From assembly GCF_013385985.1 (NCBI RefSeq), contig NZ_JACAOY010000002.1:186001-250000 (forward strand): a stretch of DNA of 64,000 nucleotides. Reading direction: 5' to 3'. Shown one piece after another: positions 56,117 through 64,000 of the stretch. The stretch's first letter is position 1. Each line of letters starts with the position of its first letter. The notes beneath the pieces were generated by a model. It was not told where the DNA came from, searched no databases, and was given only the letters and a program-made list of their open reading frames with translations. Source of the stretch: Pseudomonas sp. B6002. Lineage in GTDB: Bacteria > Pseudomonadota > Gammaproteobacteria > Pseudomonadales > Pseudomonadaceae. The translations under genes and the position numbers were made by a program.

Positions 56117-57487
56117 TTATTTACCGATGCAAAAGCTGGAAAAGATTCGACCGAGCAGGTCATCAGAGCTGAATGCCCCGGTGATTTCCCCCAACAGCTG
56201 CTGTGCTTGACGCAGATCCTCGGCCAACAGCTCTCCAGCACCTGCCAGGGTCAGCTGCGCCCGGCCGTGCTCCAACGCCGCGCTGGCGTGTCGCAGGGCT
56301 TCCAGGTGCCTACGACGTGCACTGAAGCTGCTTTCCGAGGTCTGTTCGTATCCCATGCAGGCCTTGAGGTGCTCTCGCAACAGCTCGAGGCCATCGCCGG
56401 CCGCCTTGGCACTCAAGCTGATGGTGACATGCCCGTCCGCACTGGTTTCCATCGCGATCGCTTCACCAGTCAGGTCCGCCTTGTTGCGGATCAAGGTGAC
56501 TTTGGCCGGGTCCGGCCTTTGCTCAAGAAATTCCGGCCACAAGGCAAAGGGATCCACAGCCTCAGGCGCAGTGGCATCCACCACCAACAGCACGCGATCC
56601 GCTTCACCGATTGCCTTGAGTGCACGCTCTACACCAATCTTTTCCACCTGGTCATCGGTATCGCGCAAGCCGGCCGTGTCGACGACGTGCAGTGGCATGC
56701 CATCAATGTGGATATGTTCGCGCAGGATATCCCGTGTGGTGCCGGCAATCTCGGTAACGATCGCCGCTTCACGGCCCGCCAATGCATTCAGCAGGCTGGA
56801 TTTGCCCGCGTTCGGCCTGCCGGCAATCACTACCGTCATACCATCACGTAACAACGCGCCCTGGCCTGCCTCGCGCAGGACGGTGGATAACTCATCACGG
56901 ACCTTATCCAGCATCGCCAGGACGTGGCCATCGGCGAGAAAATCGATTTCTTCTTCCGGGAAATCGATCGCCGCCTCGACGTAGATACGCAGGCTGATCA
57001 GTTGTTCGGTCAAGTTATGCACACGCAGGGAGAACGCGCCCTGCAGTGAACGCAGTGCATTGCGCGCAGCCTGTGCGGAACTGGCTTCGATCAAGTCGGC
57101 AATCGCCTCAGCCTGGGCCAGGTCGAGCTTGTCATTCAGGAAAGCCCGCTCGCTGAATTCCCCAGGACGTGCCAGGCGGCAACCCAATTGCAGGCAGCGC
57201 TGCAGCAACATATCCAGCACCACCGGACCACCGTGGCCCTGCAGTTCCAGAACATCCTCACCCGTAAACGAGTTAGGTCCCGGGAAATAGAGGGCCAGGC
57301 CCTCGTCCAACACGCTTTCGTCGGCATCCAGAAACGGGCCGTAATGGGCATAACGTGGCTTCAGCTCGCGGCCACTGATGGCCATGGCTGCCACGCTCGC
57401 AAGCGGTCCGGAAATACGAACGATACCGACACCGCCGCGACCTTGAGCGGTAGCGACAGCAGCGATGGTTTCACGAGGAGCGCTCAT
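56117..57487 (-). CDS. mnmE: tRNA modification GTPase MnmE
   Basis: This 456-residue GTPase partners MnmG in U34 modification. The N-terminal tetrahydrofolate domain ([22 protein letters not shown]) precedes the G domain with G1 GRPNAGKSS (about 224), the G2/G3 region GTTRD and DTAGLRDT. The C-terminal CIGK holds the conserved Cys. ATG 57487 gives the usual length; the longer frame to 57505 is not needed. Its stop lies eight bases from a DnaA box in the origin-like region. Confidence 0.98.
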   Translation of the reverse strand: MSAPRETIAAVATAQGRGGVGIVRISGPLASVAAMAISGRELKPRYAHYGPFLDADESVLDEGLALYFPGPNSFTGEDVLELQGHGGPVVLDMLLQRCLQLGCRLARPGEFSERAFLNDKLDLAQAEAIADLIEASSAQAARNALRSLQGAFSLRVHNLTEQLISLRIYVEAAIDFPEEEIDFLADGHVLAMLDKVRDELSTVLREAGQGALLRDGMTVVIAGRPNAGKSSLLNALAGREAAIVTEIAGTTRDILREHIHIDGMPLHVVDTAGLRDTDDQVEKIGVERALKAIGEADRVLLVVDATAPEAVDPFALWPEFLEQRPDPAKVTLIRNKADLTGEAIAMETSADGHVTISLSAKAAGDGLELLREHLKACMGYEQTSESSFSARRRHLEALRHASAALEHGRAQLTLAGAGELLAEDLRQAQQLLGEITGAFSSDDLLGRIFSSFCIGK

Positions 57488-57522
57488 CAGCAGGTTCCAG
57501 AACAAAAGTGACGGAAAGCAAA

Positions 57523-57541
57523 ACGCCCCACTAGGGGGCGT
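57523..57541 (-). terminator. Terminator-like hairpin between yidC and mnmE
   Basis: ACGCCCC and GGGGCGT form a seven-base stem with a five-base loop, followed on the minus strand by TTTTGCTTT. It would end the rpmH-rnpA-yidD-yidC transcript. A perfect DnaA box (57551-57559) lies between it and the yidC stop. Confidence 0.75.
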
Positions 57542-57566
57542 CTTGAGTGGTTATCCACAGAGTAAA

Positions 57567-59249
57567 TTACGCCGCAGCTTTTTTGGTAGCCGCTTCGATT
57601 TTACGTGTGATGTACCACTGTTGAGAGATCGACAACACGTTGTTGACCACCCAGTACAGCACCAGACCAGCAGGGAACCACAGGAAGAAGAAGGTGAAGA
57701 TGATTGGCATCATTTTCATGACCTTGGCCTGCATCGGATCCGGCGGAGTCGGGTTCAGTCGCTGCTGGATGAACATGGTTGCGCCCATGATGATCGGCAG
57801 GATAAAGAACGGGTCTTTGATCGACAGGTCAGTTATCCACAGCATGAACGGAGCCTGGCGCATTTCCACGCTTTCCAGGAGTACCCAGTAAAGCGAGAGG
57901 AACACCGGCATCTGTACGAGAATCGGCAAGCAACCGCCCAACGGGTTGATCTTCTCTTTCTTGTACAGCTCCATCATGGCCTGCGACATTTTCTGCCGGT
58001 CATCACCATGTTGTTCTTTCAGAGCCGCCAGTTTCGGAGCCACGGCACGCATGCGCGCCATCGACTTGTAGCTGGCTGCCGACAGCGGGAAGAAGATCCC
58101 TTTGATCAGCATGGTCAGGAAGATGATCGAGAAGCCCCAGTTACCCACAATGCTGTGGATATGTTGCAGCAGCCAGAAGATCGGCTGGGCAATGAACCAC
58201 AGAATGCCGTAATCCACAGTCAGTTCCAGACCTGGGGACAACTCTTTCAGCACAGCCTGGCTTTTCGGGCCGGCGTACAGGGTAGCGCTGGTTTCAGCCT
58301 TGGCGCCTGGTGCCACGGTCAACGCCGGGCCAGTAAAACCAATGATGTAGTTGCCTTGGCTGTCTTTGCGGGTTTGAACCAGGTTGGCTTCACCCTTGTT
58401 CGGGATCCAGGCGGTCACGAAGTAGTGTTGCAACCAGGCAACCCAGCCACCTTGTACGGTTTCTTTCAGCGCGCCCTTGTCGATATCTTTCATCGACACT
58501 TTTTTGTACGGCTCGCTACTTGTCCACAGGGCGGCGCCCAGGTAAGTCGCGGTGCCGGTGGCGGTGCTGGAAGAAGGATCGGCGCTGTTGTCACGCTTCA
58601 GTTGGGCAAACAGGTTGCCGGTCCATGCCTTATCGCTTTCGTTGTCGATCAGATAAGTGACCTTCAAGTCGTACAAACCACGGGTGAAGCTGAAACGCTT
58701 GATGTAGTTGACGCCGTCGAGGCTGAATTTCAGGTCGACGTTCAACTGGTTCTGGCCATCAGCCAGTTGGTAAGTCTTCTGTTCGGTCGAATAAACCGGA
58801 CGACCGGTCGCACGTGCATCCGGACCGTTGGTGCCGGTCAGGCCACTTTGTGCCAGATAAATACGTTCGCCACCGTTATCGAACAGTTGGAACGGAACAT
58901 CCGGGTGATCCTGGCGACGTGGATACAGCGGCAGCTTCAGCTGGGCGATATCACCACCTTGTGGGTCGATTGCCAGATCGAGCACATCCGTTTTTACGTG
59001 GATGAGGTCTTTATTGGTGATAACCGGCGTTTCAACTGGGGTGCTGGTATCGGCATTCGCGCTGGGTACATCGGCACTGGCGGAAGCATTGTTACCCAAC
59101 GGGGTGTCCGGAATAGCCGGCGCAGCCTGATTGGTAGCAACATTCTGAGTCGGCAGGGCAGCCTGGCCATAGTCCTGGTTCCAGTTAAGAACCATGACGT
59201 AGGACACGATTGCCAGGGCGACGATCAGGATCGTGCGTTTAATATCCAT
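57567..59249 (-). CDS. yidC: Membrane protein insertase YidC
   Basis: This 560-residue insertase has a first transmembrane helix (about 6-22), a large periplasmic domain (about 25-340) and the conserved five-helix core (WLLQHIHSIVGNWGFSIIFLTML onward) with the hydrophilic-groove Arg in the LSAASYKSMARM region. It inserts membrane proteins alone or with SecYEG. A Pro/Ala/Ser-rich linker (about 33-75) follows the first helix. It is two bases after yidD. Confidence 0.98.
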   Translation of the reverse strand: MDIKRTILIVALAIVSYVMVLNWNQDYGQAALPTQNVATNQAAPAIPDTPLGNNASASADVPSANADTSTPVETPVITNKDLIHVKTDVLDLAIDPQGGDIAQLKLPLYPRRQDHPDVPFQLFDNGGERIYLAQSGLTGTNGPDARATGRPVYSTEQKTYQLADGQNQLNVDLKFSLDGVNYIKRFSFTRGLYDLKVTYLIDNESDKAWTGNLFAQLKRDNSADPSSSTATGTATYLGAALWTSSEPYKKVSMKDIDKGALKETVQGGWVAWLQHYFVTAWIPNKGEANLVQTRKDSQGNYIIGFTGPALTVAPGAKAETSATLYAGPKSQAVLKELSPGLELTVDYGILWFIAQPIFWLLQHIHSIVGNWGFSIIFLTMLIKGIFFPLSAASYKSMARMRAVAPKLAALKEQHGDDRQKMSQAMMELYKKEKINPLGGCLPILVQMPVFLSLYWVLLESVEMRQAPFMLWITDLSIKDPFFILPIIMGATMFIQQRLNPTPPDPMQAKVMKMMPIIFTFFFLWFPAGLVLYWVVNNVLSISQQWYITRKIEAATKKAAA

Positions 59250-59251
59250 GA

Positions 59252-59497
59252 TTACTCGGCCATCGAAGAAGAACGGGAGGTAGGGATAGGTGGAACCGGG
59301 TCATAACCACCGGGATTCCACGGATGACAGCGACCTAAACGACGAAAGGTCAGCCAGCCACCGCGCAGAAGACCATGATTTTCTATGGCCTCTAACGCGT
59401 AGCAAGAACAACTGGGGTAGAAACGACAGTGGCTGGCCATCAGAGGACTAATGGCGTAGCGATAAAACTGGATCGGAACGAGGGCCAGTTTACGCAT
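59252..59497 (-). CDS. yidD: Membrane protein insertion efficiency factor YidD
   Basis: This 81-residue protein has the family sequence FYRYAISPL, then [19 protein letters not shown] and [22 protein letters not shown], with an amphipathic start. ATG 59497 is chosen; the frame begins one codon earlier with TTG. It overlaps rnpA by eight bases, as is usual in this cluster. Confidence 0.96.
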   Translation of the reverse strand: MRKLALVPIQFYRYAISPLMASHCRFYPSCSCYALEAIENHGLLRGGWLTFRRLGRCHPWNPGGYDPVPPIPTSRSSSMAE

Positions 59498-59894
59498 CAA
59501 GGCTGTCTACCCCTACAGTTTCGGTGCTGACTGCTGGTGCTGGCTTGTGGGTACGCGCCAAACGTTTCCAGAGCTTGCCGAAATGCTGAATCAATTCGGG
59601 GTTTTCTACATCCCCCAAGCCTTTGCGCGCGACGATAACAATATCCCAACCAACCAGAGTGTCCTGGTGGAGGCGAAACGATTCGCGCATCAGACGCTTG
59701 AGGCGATTGCGCTCAACGGAGAGCTTTACGCTCTTCTTGCCAATCACCAACCCGAGACGGGGGTGATCAAGATCGTTGTTACGCGCAAGGAGCAGGAGAT
59801 TTTTCCCCGGAACCTTGCCGGTGGGGGAGTCAAAGACTGCCTTGAAGTGCCGGGGGGTTAGCAGACGCTTTTCCCGACTGAAGTCCTGACTCAC
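59490..59894 (-). CDS. rnpA: Ribonuclease P protein component
   Basis: This 134-residue basic protein assists the RNase P RNA in 5' tRNA maturation. The RNR motif is [14 protein letters not shown] (about 62-75). The proper start is GTG 59894 ([12 protein letters not shown]), 16 bases after the rpmH stop; the frame continues upstream through rpmH but that part is not coding in this frame. The C-terminal tail is longer than in E. coli, as usual in pseudomonads. Confidence 0.95.
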   Translation of the reverse strand: MSQDFSREKRLLTPRHFKAVFDSPTGKVPGKNLLLLARNNDLDHPRLGLVIGKKSVKLSVERNRLKRLMRESFRLHQDTLVGWDIVIVARKGLGDVENPELIQHFGKLWKRLARTHKPAPAVSTETVGVDSLDA

Positions 59895-59910
59895 CACCAG
59901 TACCGGATTA

Positions 59911-60045
59911 TCAAACTGCCAGACGCGCACGACCTTTGGCGCGGCGACGCGACAGGACTGCACGGCCGTTCTTGGTAGCCATGCGAGCACGGAAACCGTG
60001 GGTACGGGCGCGTTTGATGGTGCTTGGTTGGAAAGTACGTTTCAT
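59911..60045 (-). CDS. rpmH: 50S ribosomal protein L34
   Basis: This 44-residue ribosomal protein reads [20 protein letters not shown] at its start and ends GRARLAV before TGA. It has the family's highly basic composition. It is the first gene of the rpmH-rnpA-yidD-yidC transcript leaving the origin leftwards. Confidence 0.98.
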   Translation of the reverse strand: MKRTFQPSTIKRARTHGFRARMATKNGRAVLSRRRAKGRARLAV

Positions 60046-60106
60046 GGCGTTGTTACCTGGTTCGTCCACAACGGGCCGGAATGGCCCCCGTTTTAAGAGA
60101 CCGGCG

Positions 60107-60135
60107 ATTCTAGAGAAAGCAAGCCTCTAGGTCAA
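60107..60135 (-). promoter_or_regulatory. Sigma-70 promoter of rpmH
   Basis: On the minus strand TTGACC (60130-60135), a 17-base spacer and TAGAAT (60107-60112) are near consensus and lie about 60 bases before the rpmH start. It drives the leftward ribosomal/RNase P/insertase transcript. Confidence 0.8.
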
Positions 60136-60558
60136 TTTCCAACCAGCTTTTCCTTTAATTAGATCTCTATAGGTCAGGAAGCCCTTTTCTGTGTGCCTGC
60201 CTTTCATGAGACTGGGCATAGATATAAAAATAAAGAAGGAAGTTATTTAAAGCTTTTCTGTAAAGCTTATAAAAGCTAGACAGCCGATCATCTGTGGATA
60301 ACTGTATTGAGGCCAGATTCTACGTGCTGTACAGAGAATGACAACTACGGGGGAAAACGGTGCTCTCCCTGTGCTGCGCTGTCGGATAAGCTGTGCGTGA
60401 AACAGGTTGTTATCCACAGGCCAGTTACCCACAGACTTTCGACCCCACTTGTACAACGAGCTCAGGTGCGCTTATCCACAGAGCTTATGCACAGACCATT
60501 GGTCGTATTTTTTGTGGTTAAGGCATTGATTTTGGGTGTGCTGTGAGCAACCTACATG

Positions 60559-60587
60559 TGGATAAGTGGGCGTCTCGCCGCTACAAT
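60559..60587 (+). promoter_or_regulatory. Probable dnaA promoter overlapped by a DnaA box
   Basis: TACAAT (60582-60587) is a good -10 element. The -35 position 17 bases upstream (TGGATA) coincides with the DnaA box at 60557-60565. Binding of DnaA there would block the promoter and give autorepression. Confidence 0.6.
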
Positions 60588-60631
60588 GGCGGCTGTTTTT
60601 GCCTCACCGGCTTTCAACTTAGGGGATATCC

Positions 60632-62149
60632 GTGTCAGTGGAACTTTGGCAGCAGTGCGTGGAGCTTTTGCGCGATGAGCTGCCTGCCCAGCAATTCAAC
60701 ACCTGGATCCGTCCGCTACAGGTCGAAGCCGAAGGCGACGAGTTGCGTGTCTACGCGCCGAATCGTTTTGTTCTCGACTGGGTCAACGAGAAGTACCTGA
60801 GCCGCGTTCTCGAATTGCTCGACGAACATGGCAACGGCCTCGCGCCTGCGCTTTCCTTATTAATAGGCAGCAAGCGCAGTTCCGCACCTCGCGCCGCACC
60901 CAATGCACCGCTGGCTGCTGCTGCGTCGCAAGCCCAGGTAGCGACCGCTCCGGTTGCTACGGCGCCTGCCCCAGCACCCACGGCGTCAAAATCGTCTGCG
61001 CAGAAGAGCGCACCAGAGCACGAAGAGCCGTCCCGCGACAGTTTCGACCCGATGGCCGGCGCCAGCTCACAACAGGCACCGGTGCGTGCCGAACAACGCA
61101 CGGTCCAGGTCGAAGGCGCGCTCAAGCACACCAGCTATCTGAATCGCACCTTCACCTTTGAGAACTTCGTCGAAGGTAAGTCCAACCAGCTGGCCCGCGC
61201 GGCTGCCTGGCAAGTCGCCGATAACCCCAAGCACGGTTACAACCCACTCTTCCTTTATGGCGGCGTAGGCTTGGGTAAGACGCACTTGATGCACGCTGTG
61301 GGTAACCACCTATTAAAGAAGAACCCGAATGCCAAGGTCGTGTACCTGCACTCGGAGCGCTTTGTGGCTGACATGGTCAAGGCCTTGCAGCTCAACGCCA
61401 TCAACGAGTTCAAGCGGTTCTATCGCTCCGTTGATGCCTTGCTGATCGATGACATTCAATTCTTCGCGCGCAAGGAACGTTCCCAGGAAGAGTTCTTCCA
61501 TACCTTCAACGCCCTGCTCGAAGGTGGCCAGCAGGTCATCTTGACCAGTGACCGTTACCCGAAGGAAATCGAAGGCCTGGAAGAACGTTTGAAATCCCGT
61601 TTCGGTTGGGGCCTGACCGTTGCGGTCGAGCCGCCAGAACTGGAGACCCGCGTTGCGATCCTGATGAAGAAGGCCGACCAGGCCAAAGTCGATCTGCCAC
61701 ACGATGCGGCATTCTTTATTGCTCAACGCATTCGCTCCAACGTGCGTGAACTGGAAGGTGCGCTCAAGCGCGTCATCGCTCACTCGCACTTCATGGGTCG
61801 CGACATCACCATCGAGCTGATTCGCGAATCCTTGAAAGACTTGTTGGCGCTGCAAGACAAGCTGGTGAGTGTGGATAACATCCAGCGCACCGTGGCCGAG
61901 TACTACAAGATCAAGATTTCCGACCTGCTGTCCAAGCGCCGTTCGCGCTCGGTCGCACGTCCTCGGCAGGTGGCCATGGCGCTCTCCAAAGAGTTGACCA
62001 ACCACAGCCTGCCGGAAATCGGTGATGTGTTTGGCGGTCGCGACCACACCACGGTCTTGCACGCGTGCCGCAAGATCAACGAACTTAAGGAATCCGACGC
62101 GGATATTCGCGAGGACTACAAGAACCTGCTGCGTACACTGACTACTTGA
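60632..62149 (+). CDS. dnaA: Replication initiator DnaA
   Basis: This 505-residue initiator has domain I ([27 protein letters not shown], about 2-28), a long Ala/Pro-rich domain II (about 85-165) and the AAA+ domain with Walker [10 protein letters not shown] (about 208-216). Walker [10 protein letters not shown] and the C-terminal box-binding signature ([14 protein letters not shown], about 467-480) follow. The start is GTG 60632 with AGGGG upstream. It opens the dnaA-dnaN-recF operon. Confidence 0.99.
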   Translation: MSVELWQQCVELLRDELPAQQFNTWIRPLQVEAEGDELRVYAPNRFVLDWVNEKYLSRVLELLDEHGNGLAPALSLLIGSKRSSAPRAAPNAPLAAAASQAQVATAPVATAPAPAPTASKSSAQKSAPEHEEPSRDSFDPMAGASSQQAPVRAEQRTVQVEGALKHTSYLNRTFTFENFVEGKSNQLARAAAWQVADNPKHGYNPLFLYGGVGLGKTHLMHAVGNHLLKKNPNAKVVYLHSERFVADMVKALQLNAINEFKRFYRSVDALLIDDIQFFARKERSQEEFFHTFNALLEGGQQVILTSDRYPKEIEGLEERLKSRFGWGLTVAVEPPELETRVAILMKKADQAKVDLPHDAAFFIAQRIRSNVRELEGALKRVIAHSHFMGRDITIELIRESLKDLLALQDKLVSVDNIQRTVAEYYKIKISDLLSKRRSRSVARPRQVAMALSKELTNHSLPEIGDVFGGRDHTTVLHACRKINELKESDADIREDYKNLLRTLTT

Positions 62150-62187
62150 TGACACCAGCGCAGCTTATTAAGGCAAGGGACTAGACC

Positions 62188-63291
62188 ATGCATTTCACCA
62201 TTCAACGCGAAGCCCTGTTGAAACCCCTGCAACTGGTCGCAGGCGTCGTCGAGCGCCGACAGACCTTGCCGGTGCTCTCCAACGTATTGCTGGTGGTCGA
62301 AGGCCAGCAATTGTCCCTGACCGGTACCGACCTGGAAGTCGAATTGGTTGGTCGTGTGCAGCTGGAAGAACCCGCCGAACCTGGCGAGATCACCGTGCCG
62401 GCGCGCAAGCTGATGGACATCTGCAAGAGCTTGCCGAACGACGCGCTGATCGACATCAAGGTCGATGAAGCCAAATTGGTGGTCAAGGCCGGTCGCAGCC
62501 GCTTCACCTTGTCCACGCTGCCAGCCAATGACTTCCCAACCGTGGAAGAAGGCCCAGGCTCTCTGACCTGCAGCCTGGAGCAAAGCAAGCTGCGCCGTTT
62601 GATCGAGCGCACCAGCTTCGCCATGGCCCAGCAGGACGTACGCTACTACCTCAACGGCATGCTGCTGGAAGTGTCCGAAGGCATTATCCGCGCTGTGGCT
62701 ACAGACGGTCACCGCCTGGCGATGTGCTCGATGCGTGCTGATATTGGTCAGCCTGACCGCCACCAGGTCATCGTGCCGCGTAAAGGTATCCTGGAGCTGG
62801 CCCGCTTGCTCACTGAGCCGGAAGGCATTGTCAGCATCGTGTTGGGCCAGCATCACATCCGCGCAACCACTGGCGAGTTTACTTTCACTTCCAAGCTGGT
62901 CGACGGCAAGTTCCCGGATTACGAGCGCGTCTTGCCTAAAGGCGGCGACAAGTTGGTACTGGGCGATCGTCAGGCCCTGCGTGAAGCCTTCAGCCGCACG
63001 GCGATCCTGTCGAACGAAAAGTACCGCGGCATTCGCCTGCAACTGGCCAACGGTCAGCTGAAAATCCAGGCCAACAACCCGGAGCAGGAAGAAGCGGAAG
63101 AAGAAGTGGGCGTCGACTACAACGGCGGCTCGTTGGAAATCGGCTTCAACGTGAGCTACTTGCTCGACGTGCTGGGTGTGATGACCACCGAACAGGTTCG
63201 TCTGATTCTGTCCGATTCCAACAGCAGCGCCCTGGTGCAAGAATCTGATAACGACGACTCGGCTTACGTTGTCATGCCGATGCGCCTGTAA
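62188..63291 (+). CDS. dnaN: DNA polymerase III beta subunit (sliding clamp)
   Basis: This 367-residue clamp dimer subunit begins MHFTIQREALLKPLQLVAGV and ends in the typical YVVMPMRL that forms part of the partner-binding pocket. Three clamp domains of about 120 residues are present. It lies 38 bases after dnaA and 20 before recF. Confidence 0.99.
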   Translation: MHFTIQREALLKPLQLVAGVVERRQTLPVLSNVLLVVEGQQLSLTGTDLEVELVGRVQLEEPAEPGEITVPARKLMDICKSLPNDALIDIKVDEAKLVVKAGRSRFTLSTLPANDFPTVEEGPGSLTCSLEQSKLRRLIERTSFAMAQQDVRYYLNGMLLEVSEGIIRAVATDGHRLAMCSMRADIGQPDRHQVIVPRKGILELARLLTEPEGIVSIVLGQHHIRATTGEFTFTSKLVDGKFPDYERVLPKGGDKLVLGDRQALREAFSRTAILSNEKYRGIRLQLANGQLKIQANNPEQEEAEEEVGVDYNGGSLEIGFNVSYLLDVLGVMTTEQVRLILSDSNSSALVQESDNDDSAYVVMPMRL

Positions 63292-63311
63292 TCATGCTCA
63301 GCAGAAGCTAG

Positions 63312-64000
63312 ATGTCCCTCAGTCGCGTCTCGGTCACCGCGGTGCGCAATTTGCACCCGGTGACCTTCTCCCCCTCCCCCCGCATCAATATCCTCCACGG
63401 CGCCAACGGCAGTGGCAAAACCAGCGTGCTGGAAGCCATTCACCTGCTAGGCCTTGCCCGTTCGTTTCGCAGTGCACGCTTGTTGCCGGTGATTCAGTAC
63501 GAACAACTGGCGTGCACGGTATTCGGCCAGGTCGAATTGGCTGAAGGTGGGCACAGCGCCCTGGGGATATCCCGTGATCGTGGTGGGGAGTTTCAGATTC
63601 GTATCGATGGTCAAAACGCGCGTAGTGCGGCGCAGTTGGCAGAAATCCTGCCGCTGCAATTGATCAACCCTGACAGCTTCAGGCTGTTGGAAGGTGCGCC
63701 AAAAATCCGCAGGCAATTCCTCGATTGGGGAGTGTTCCACGTGGAACCGCGTTTCATGGCCACTTGGCAGCGCCTGCAGAAGGCCCTGCGGCAGCGGAAC
63801 TCATGGCTGCGGCATGGTACACTTGACGCCGCTTCACAAGCGGCCTGGGACCGGGAACTGTGCCTGGCCAGCGACGAAATAGATGAATACCGACGCGCCT
63901 ATATCAAAGCCTTGAAACCAGTCTTTGAGCAGACCTTGAGTGAGCTATTGGACCTCGAGGGGCTGACGCTGAGCTACTACCGTGGTTGGGACAAAGAGCG
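63312..64000 (+). CDS. recF: DNA replication and repair protein RecF (5' part)
   Basis: The first 229 residues are present and the gene runs off the window. The SMC-like ATPase has Walker [10 protein letters not shown] (about 35-43) and the family start [17 protein letters not shown]. It loads RecA at gaps with RecO and RecR. A parS site is embedded in the coding sequence at 63733-63748, where it encodes Val-Phe-His-Val-Glu. Confidence 0.97.
   Translation, partial: MSLSRVSVTAVRNLHPVTFSPSPRINILHGANGSGKTSVLEAIHLLGLARSFRSARLLPVIQYEQLACTVFGQVELAEGGHSALGISRDRGGEFQIRIDGQNARSAAQLAEILPLQLINPDSFRLLEGAPKIRRQFLDWGVFHVEPRFMATWQRLQKALRQRNSWLRHGTLDAASQAAWDRELCLASDEIDEYRRAYIKALKPVFEQTLSELLDLEGLTLSYYRGWDKE
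63733..63748. promoter_or_regulatory. parS: parS centromere-like ParB-binding site
   Basis: TGTTCCACGTGGAACC matches the Pseudomonas parS consensus, with the perfect palindrome GTTCCACGTGGAAC. It lies within recF, about 3 kb from oriC, and pairs with the ParA/ParB genes in this window. I saw no second copy. Confidence 0.93.

Larger units (their letters stand above)
60046..60631. other. oriC: Chromosomal replication origin oriC
   Basis: The gap between rpmH and dnaA is the known site of oriC in pseudomonads. Perfect DnaA boxes lie at 60293-60301 and 60557-60565 (TGTGGATAA) and at 60410-60418 and 60472-60480 (TTATCCACA). One-mismatch boxes lie at 60425-60433 (TTACCCACA) and 60485-60493 (TTATGCACA). 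An AT-rich stretch at about 60215-60285 next to the first box is the likely unwinding element. Genes diverge from here on both sides in the leading-strand direction. Confidence 0.9.

Overview
The window looks like the replication-origin region of a Pseudomonas chromosome, most likely of the P. fluorescens group. The order rpmH-rnpA-yidD-yidC-mnmE-mnmG-rsmG-parA-parB-atpIBEFHAGDC-glmU-glmS sits on the minus strand, with dnaA-dnaN-recF on the plus strand. A 16-bp parS of the Pseudomonas type lies inside recF, and REPIN doublets with the GTGGGAGCTGGCTTGCCTG-type core are scattered between genes. Taxonomy is inferred from gene order, motifs and repeats, not from a search.

Layout. (1) 1-5016, plus strand: a tightly overlapping zinc-economy operon with a metal ABC transporter (znuCBA-like), an extra HisI, a gamma-carbonic anhydrase and an extra dihydroorotase. 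(2) 5013-8423: a DUF3617 protein, cardiolipin synthase and a cyclopropane-fatty-acid-synthase-like enzyme. (3) 8511-10457, minus strand: a bufferin-type metal-binding RiPP operon, with a Cys-rich precursor (bufA), a DUF692/MNIO maturase (bufB) and a DUF2063 partner (bufC). (4) 10574-16418, minus strand: an unusual four-gene unit of three different SPFH (HflK/HflC-like) membrane proteins, one with a 14-histidine N-terminus, followed by a CPC-type metal P-type ATPase. (5) 16755-22433, plus strand: a six-gene lipid operon related to the uncharacterised E. coli ynbABCD genes. (6) 22551-33702: an Lrp regulator and LysE exporter pair, a giant alpha-2-macroglobulin with pbpC, and a LemA/GIDE-like pair. 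(7) 33803-39744: an accessory block just downstream of glmS, with a Fic AMP-transferase, an adenylate-forming ligase, an old-yellow-enzyme reductase, an SDR and a LysR regulator. The attTn7 insertion point predicted from glmS falls in the first codons of this LysR gene. (8) 39751-64000: the conserved origin core.

How the parts fit. The core genes are co-oriented with replication leaving an origin between rpmH and dnaA (60046-60631), which carries at least six DnaA-box-like sites. A second 548-bp non-coding region with DnaA boxes and an AT-rich stretch lies between mnmG and mnmE (55569-56116). The peripheral operons largely concern metals (zinc economy, bufferin, SPFH plus P-type ATPase) and membrane lipids (cls, cfa-like, ynb-like).

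The strongest candidates for undescribed biology are the SPFH-triplet/P-type-ATPase unit directly upstream of the bufferin operon, and the six-gene ynb-like lipid pathway, whose CDP-alcohol phosphotransferase has Asn at two of the four canonical Asp positions. I see no rRNA, tRNA, CRISPR array, insertion sequence or prophage in the window.
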